Under the pieces are notes generated by a model, which did no database searches, had not been told where the DNA came from, and worked only from the letters and a program-made list of their open reading frames with translations. The position numbers were made by a program, and so were the translations under genes. A stretch of 7,580 nt of DNA from Asaia bogorensis (GTDB lineage: Bacteria > Pseudomonadota > Alphaproteobacteria > Acetobacterales > Acetobacteraceae), in the NCBI GenBank assembly GCA_945873675.1, contig CAMCEP010000131.1:1-7580 (forward strand), given 5' to 3'. This document shows, one piece after another, positions 5,679-7,580 of this stretch (position 1 is the stretch's first letter; each line of letters opens with the position of its first letter).

Positions 5679-6924
5679 GGCCTGCCCCCCTGATCGATGC
5701 TGTCGTGGAAAGCCCAAGCCCGAGCGCCAGGCCAAGCGTGAGCCACGCCATCCGATTGCCGAGATCAGTCGAAACCTGAAGCGTCACGGCCATGGGCAGG
5801 CAAAGCATCAAAAGCCGAACAACCCGCCAGGAAGGCGCGGCCCTACCAAGCCGCCAGATGACCCAGGCCGCCCCGCCAAAGGCGATCATCCAGAGGGTAA
5901 ATCCGGGTAGCCCAGCCTCCACCAGTGCTTCAAGCGCCAGGTTATGGGGGTGCCGCCCGCGCCATTCGCCAAAGCCCGACGCCAGGCTGAAGCCGCCAGT
6001 GCCAAGGCCAAAGGGCATGGTCTGACCCGCCAAGGCCAAGGCTGTGCTCCAAAGCGGCAGGCGGCCGGAGCTCTCCAGCGTATTAGGTGCAAGAATACGT
6101 TCCAGAGCGCGGGCGTACTGGTTTGCATCGGTTCCCATGAATAGGGCCGCGCCACCGGCCAGGCAGAGCAGCCCAAGCAGCCAAAGGACCGCCTGCCCGC
6201 GCCTTTCTTGCCTGAGCAGGATCAGCGCCGGCCCGCATGCCAGGCAAAGCCCAAGCGCCACCAGTGCCGCCCGCCCGCCGGGCAGCAAAGCGCCAAGCGC
6301 CAGCGCCAGGGTGGCGCCCAACCAGAAAAGCCCCGTCAAAGCACCGCGCGCTTCAGCCCAATGCAGCGCCGCAAGGGTCGCCGCCATGGCTATGGCAAGC
6401 CCGGTCACCTGATAGGCAATTCGCCATTTCTCGGGATCCGCATCGGGTGTGCCGCCCAGCGCGACACTCCCTTGTGCAAGATTAAGGGCAAGGCTGAACG
6501 CAACCGCTGCGCCAGCCCCAAGCACACCGGCACAAAAGCCGCGGAGCGCCGTGTCATCCCCGGCCACCACCAAGCCGGCGAAAAGCATGATCGGCCCAAG
6601 CAGGGTGATTTCCAGCAATTTGGCGGCAAGCACGGCGCCCGAAGCGCTCCAGCAGCCGGCGAGCACCAGCCAAAGCCAAAGCAGGCCAATGGCAGCAAGC
6701 GGCAGGCCGATTTCCGGCGCCACCACCCAGCGCCGCGTGATGGCGCAAAGCGCCAGCAAGGGCAGCGCCAGGGCAGCGCTGAAGATCGTAAAATCAATGG
6801 GTAAAGCGCCAATCAGGGGGATGGATTTCAGCGCGCCAGCAAGATGGAGCAAGGCGGCAGCCCCCCCCGCCGGCCAGGCCAGCGCATCATGGGGCGGCGC
6901 GCCTTGCCTGCCATCAGCCCGCAC
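5659..6924 (-). CDS. O-antigen polymerase/ligase-family membrane protein (Wzy/WaaL-like)
   Basis: An integral membrane protein of about 421 residues with roughly ten to twelve hydrophobic segments spread along its length. It is predicted to polymerise lipid-linked repeat units, or ligate glycan to an acceptor, on the periplasmic side. The Wzy_C-type signature is visible in the second half: LPGGRAALVALG (213-224), GRLPLWSTAL (287-296), PFGLGTGGFSLASGFGEW (304-321) and RHPHNLALEALVEAGLPGF (324-342). The H-N-x-x-L-E-x-L-x-E-x-G-L-x-G pattern is typical of this superfamily. The preferred start is GTG 6924, with AGGGGG seven bases upstream. TTG 6930, whose TTGA overlaps the stop of the preceding gene, is the alternative. 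The location between a Wzz-like gene and the initiating transferase favours a polymerase, but Wzy and WaaL are hard to separate by sequence. An 8-base G tract covers codons 19-22. Confidence 0.88.
   Translation of the reverse strand: MRADGRQGAPPHDALAWPAGGAAALLHLAGALKSIPLIGALPIDFTIFSAALALPLLALCAITRRWVVAPEIGLPLAAIGLLWLWLVLAGCWSASGAVLAAKLLEITLLGPIMLFAGLVVAGDDTALRGFCAGVLGAGAAVAFSLALNLAQGSVALGGTPDADPEKWRIAYQVTGLAIAMAATLAALHWAEARGALTGLFWLGATLALALGALLPGGRAALVALGLCLACGPALILLRQERRGQAVLWLLGLLCLAGGAALFMGTDANQYARALERILAPNTLESSGRLPLWSTALALAGQTMPFGLGTGGFSLASGFGEWRGRHPHNLALEALVEAGLPGFTLWMIAFGGAAWVIWRLGRAAPSWRVVRLLMLCLPMAVTLQVSTDLGNRMAWLTLGLALGLGLSTTASIRGAGHVRASG
5685..5691 (-). promoter_or_regulatory. Shine-Dalgarno of the PglC-like gene (G6 tract)
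   Basis: AGGGGGG on the minus strand sits six bases before ATG 5678, within the end of the polymerase coding region. It decides the start of the transferase gene against the upstream in-frame codon at 5735. Confidence 0.6.
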
Positions 6925-6926
6925 CT

Positions 6927-7580
6927 TCAATCCCCCTGCATGGCCGGGCTGCGCGTGACAAGCGCGGCATCACGAAACGCGATACGCGTCAGCAAGACGC
7001 CCGCTGCTGCCATGAAGACCGCGAAAGGTACCACCAGCAGCCAGAGCCCAAGCAAAAGGGGCCGATTGGGCCGCGAAGCGCGGGCTTCCACCATGGGGGC
7101 GGCGATCAGCCGTGCCGCCACAGCCTCATCCGCCGCCACCACCAACCCGGCGCGCTGCTGCTGCGCCAGAAGATCGTAGAGGCTATTGCGGAGGTAGATA
7201 TCGCTTTCGCCGGATAGCCGCGCTTCCAACGCCGCGACGCGGCGTGCTGCTTGGTCTGCCAGGTCAGCGCGTACCTTGGCCTCGGCAAAACGGTGCAGGC
7301 TGATCAGGCTTTGCAACGCCAGCGTCGGGTCGGGATGGGTTACTTCAAGCGTCCAAGTGATGCTGCCAAGGTTCTGGGTGACCGATAAATACCGCCCAAG
7401 CCACGCCAATACATCATCGGCATCAAGCCCGCGATTGAGGCCAAGCAGAACGCGCAGCCCCCAAAGGGGTGAGCCCTGGCGGGCGCGTTCCATATTCTGC
7501 AGCAGCGGGGTTTCCGTGGTCAGCATCCGCGCAGCCTCGGGCGAGCGCAGCGCGGCCAGATAAATGGCGAAGTTACCTCC
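6927..7580 (-). CDS. Wzz/KpsE-like polysaccharide co-polymerase (chain-length determinant), C-terminal part (cut by right edge)
   Basis: The last 217 residues of an inner-membrane protein; the frame stays open to the right edge, so the N-terminal membrane helix is missing. The fragment begins with GGNFAIYLAALRSPEAARML, similar to the periplasmic region of Wzz/PCP proteins in which a membrane-distal Leu-x-Ser-x-Glu-x-x-x segment follows the first helix. VTHPDPTLALQSLISL (80-95) is the usual D-P-x-x-A segment. The region 97-155 is charged and probably helical or coiled coil. RASRPNRPL (167-175) is the proline-rich motif that precedes the second membrane helix at about 176-199. Only some 18 residues follow, so there is no C-terminal tyrosine kinase domain. 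This resembles capsule-type KpsE/CtrB as much as O-antigen Wzz. It is predicted to set glycan length together with the polymerase whose gene follows immediately (overlapping TTGA, or a two-base gap). Confidence 0.8.
   Translation of the reverse strand, partial: GGNFAIYLAALRSPEAARMLTTETPLLQNMERARQGSPLWGLRVLLGLNRGLDADDVLAWLGRYLSVTQNLGSITWTLEVTHPDPTLALQSLISLHRFAEAKVRADLADQAARRVAALEARLSGESDIYLRNSLYDLLAQQQRAGLVVAADEAVAARLIAAPMVEARASRPNRPLLLGLWLLVVPFAVFMAAAGVLLTRIAFRDAALVTRSPAMQGD
6932..6937 (-). promoter_or_regulatory. Shine-Dalgarno favouring GTG 6924 of the polymerase gene
   Basis: AGGGGG on the minus strand ends seven bases before GTG 6924 and only one base before the alternative TTG at 6930. 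This spacing favours the GTG start. The site lies inside the last codons of the Wzz-like gene. Confidence 0.5.

Noticed and set aside
5679..5735. Upstream in-frame extension of the PglC-like gene to 5735.
   Set aside because: It overlaps the polymerase gene without a ribosome binding site. ATG 5678 has AGGGGGG at six bases and gives the normal PglC length, with Pro24 in register.
5043..6958. Plus-strand frames of 170-198 codons opposite the transferase and polymerase genes (for example 5043-5618, 5398-5910, 6208-6804).
   Set aside because: Compositional shadows of minus-strand genes; no motifs and no plausible plus-strand operon.

Overview
The window is a stretch of a cell-surface polysaccharide locus (O-antigen, capsule or exopolysaccharide type) from a high-G+C bacterium. 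G+C is roughly two thirds by eye, and codon third positions are strongly G/C-biased. The protein sequences look proteobacterial. The style (Ala-rich proteins, GTG starts, tight overlaps) suggests an alphaproteobacterium, possibly Rhodospirillales/Acetobacteraceae, but no rRNA or marker gene is present to confirm this.

All eight genes lie on the minus strand, so transcription runs right to left and enters from outside the right edge. In transcription order they are: (1) the C-terminal part of a Wzz/KpsE-like chain-length co-polymerase (cut by the right edge, ending at 6927); (2) a multi-spanning O-antigen polymerase/ligase-family protein (6924-5659); (3) a short PglC-like initiating sugar-phosphate transferase (5678-5034); (4) a DegT/DnrJ/EryC1/StrS PLP-dependent sugar aminotransferase of the PglE type (5037-3838); (5) a WbuB-like GT4 glycosyltransferase (3832-2573); (6) a non-hydrolysing UDP-GlcNAc 2-epimerase, WecB (2570-1464); (7) a second GT4 glycosyltransferase (1485-304); (8) the membrane-anchored N-terminus of a CapD/FlaA1/PglF-like protein (260-1, cut by the left edge). 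Except for a 43-bp gap before gene 8, neighbouring genes overlap or lie within 5 bp. This indicates one polycistronic unit with translational coupling. No promoter or terminator is convincing inside the window.

Inferred pathway: the CapD-like protein (if a 4,6-dehydratase) and the aminotransferase make a UDP-4-amino-4,6-dideoxy sugar. The PglC-like enzyme loads a sugar phosphate onto undecaprenyl phosphate. The two GT4 enzymes extend it, with WecB supplying UDP-ManNAc. The Wzy/WaaL-family protein and the Wzz-like protein polymerise or transfer the chain and set its length. No flippase (Wzx), N-acetyltransferase (PglD type) or WecC dehydrogenase is in the window.

I see no novel defence system, mobile element, CRISPR array or RNA gene. 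The points most worth a second look are 8-base G tracts inside both the polymerase and the initiating transferase genes, a G6 tract in the latter's ribosome binding site, a strand-skewed excess of the word GCTTGG on the coding strand, and the missing acetyltransferase partner.
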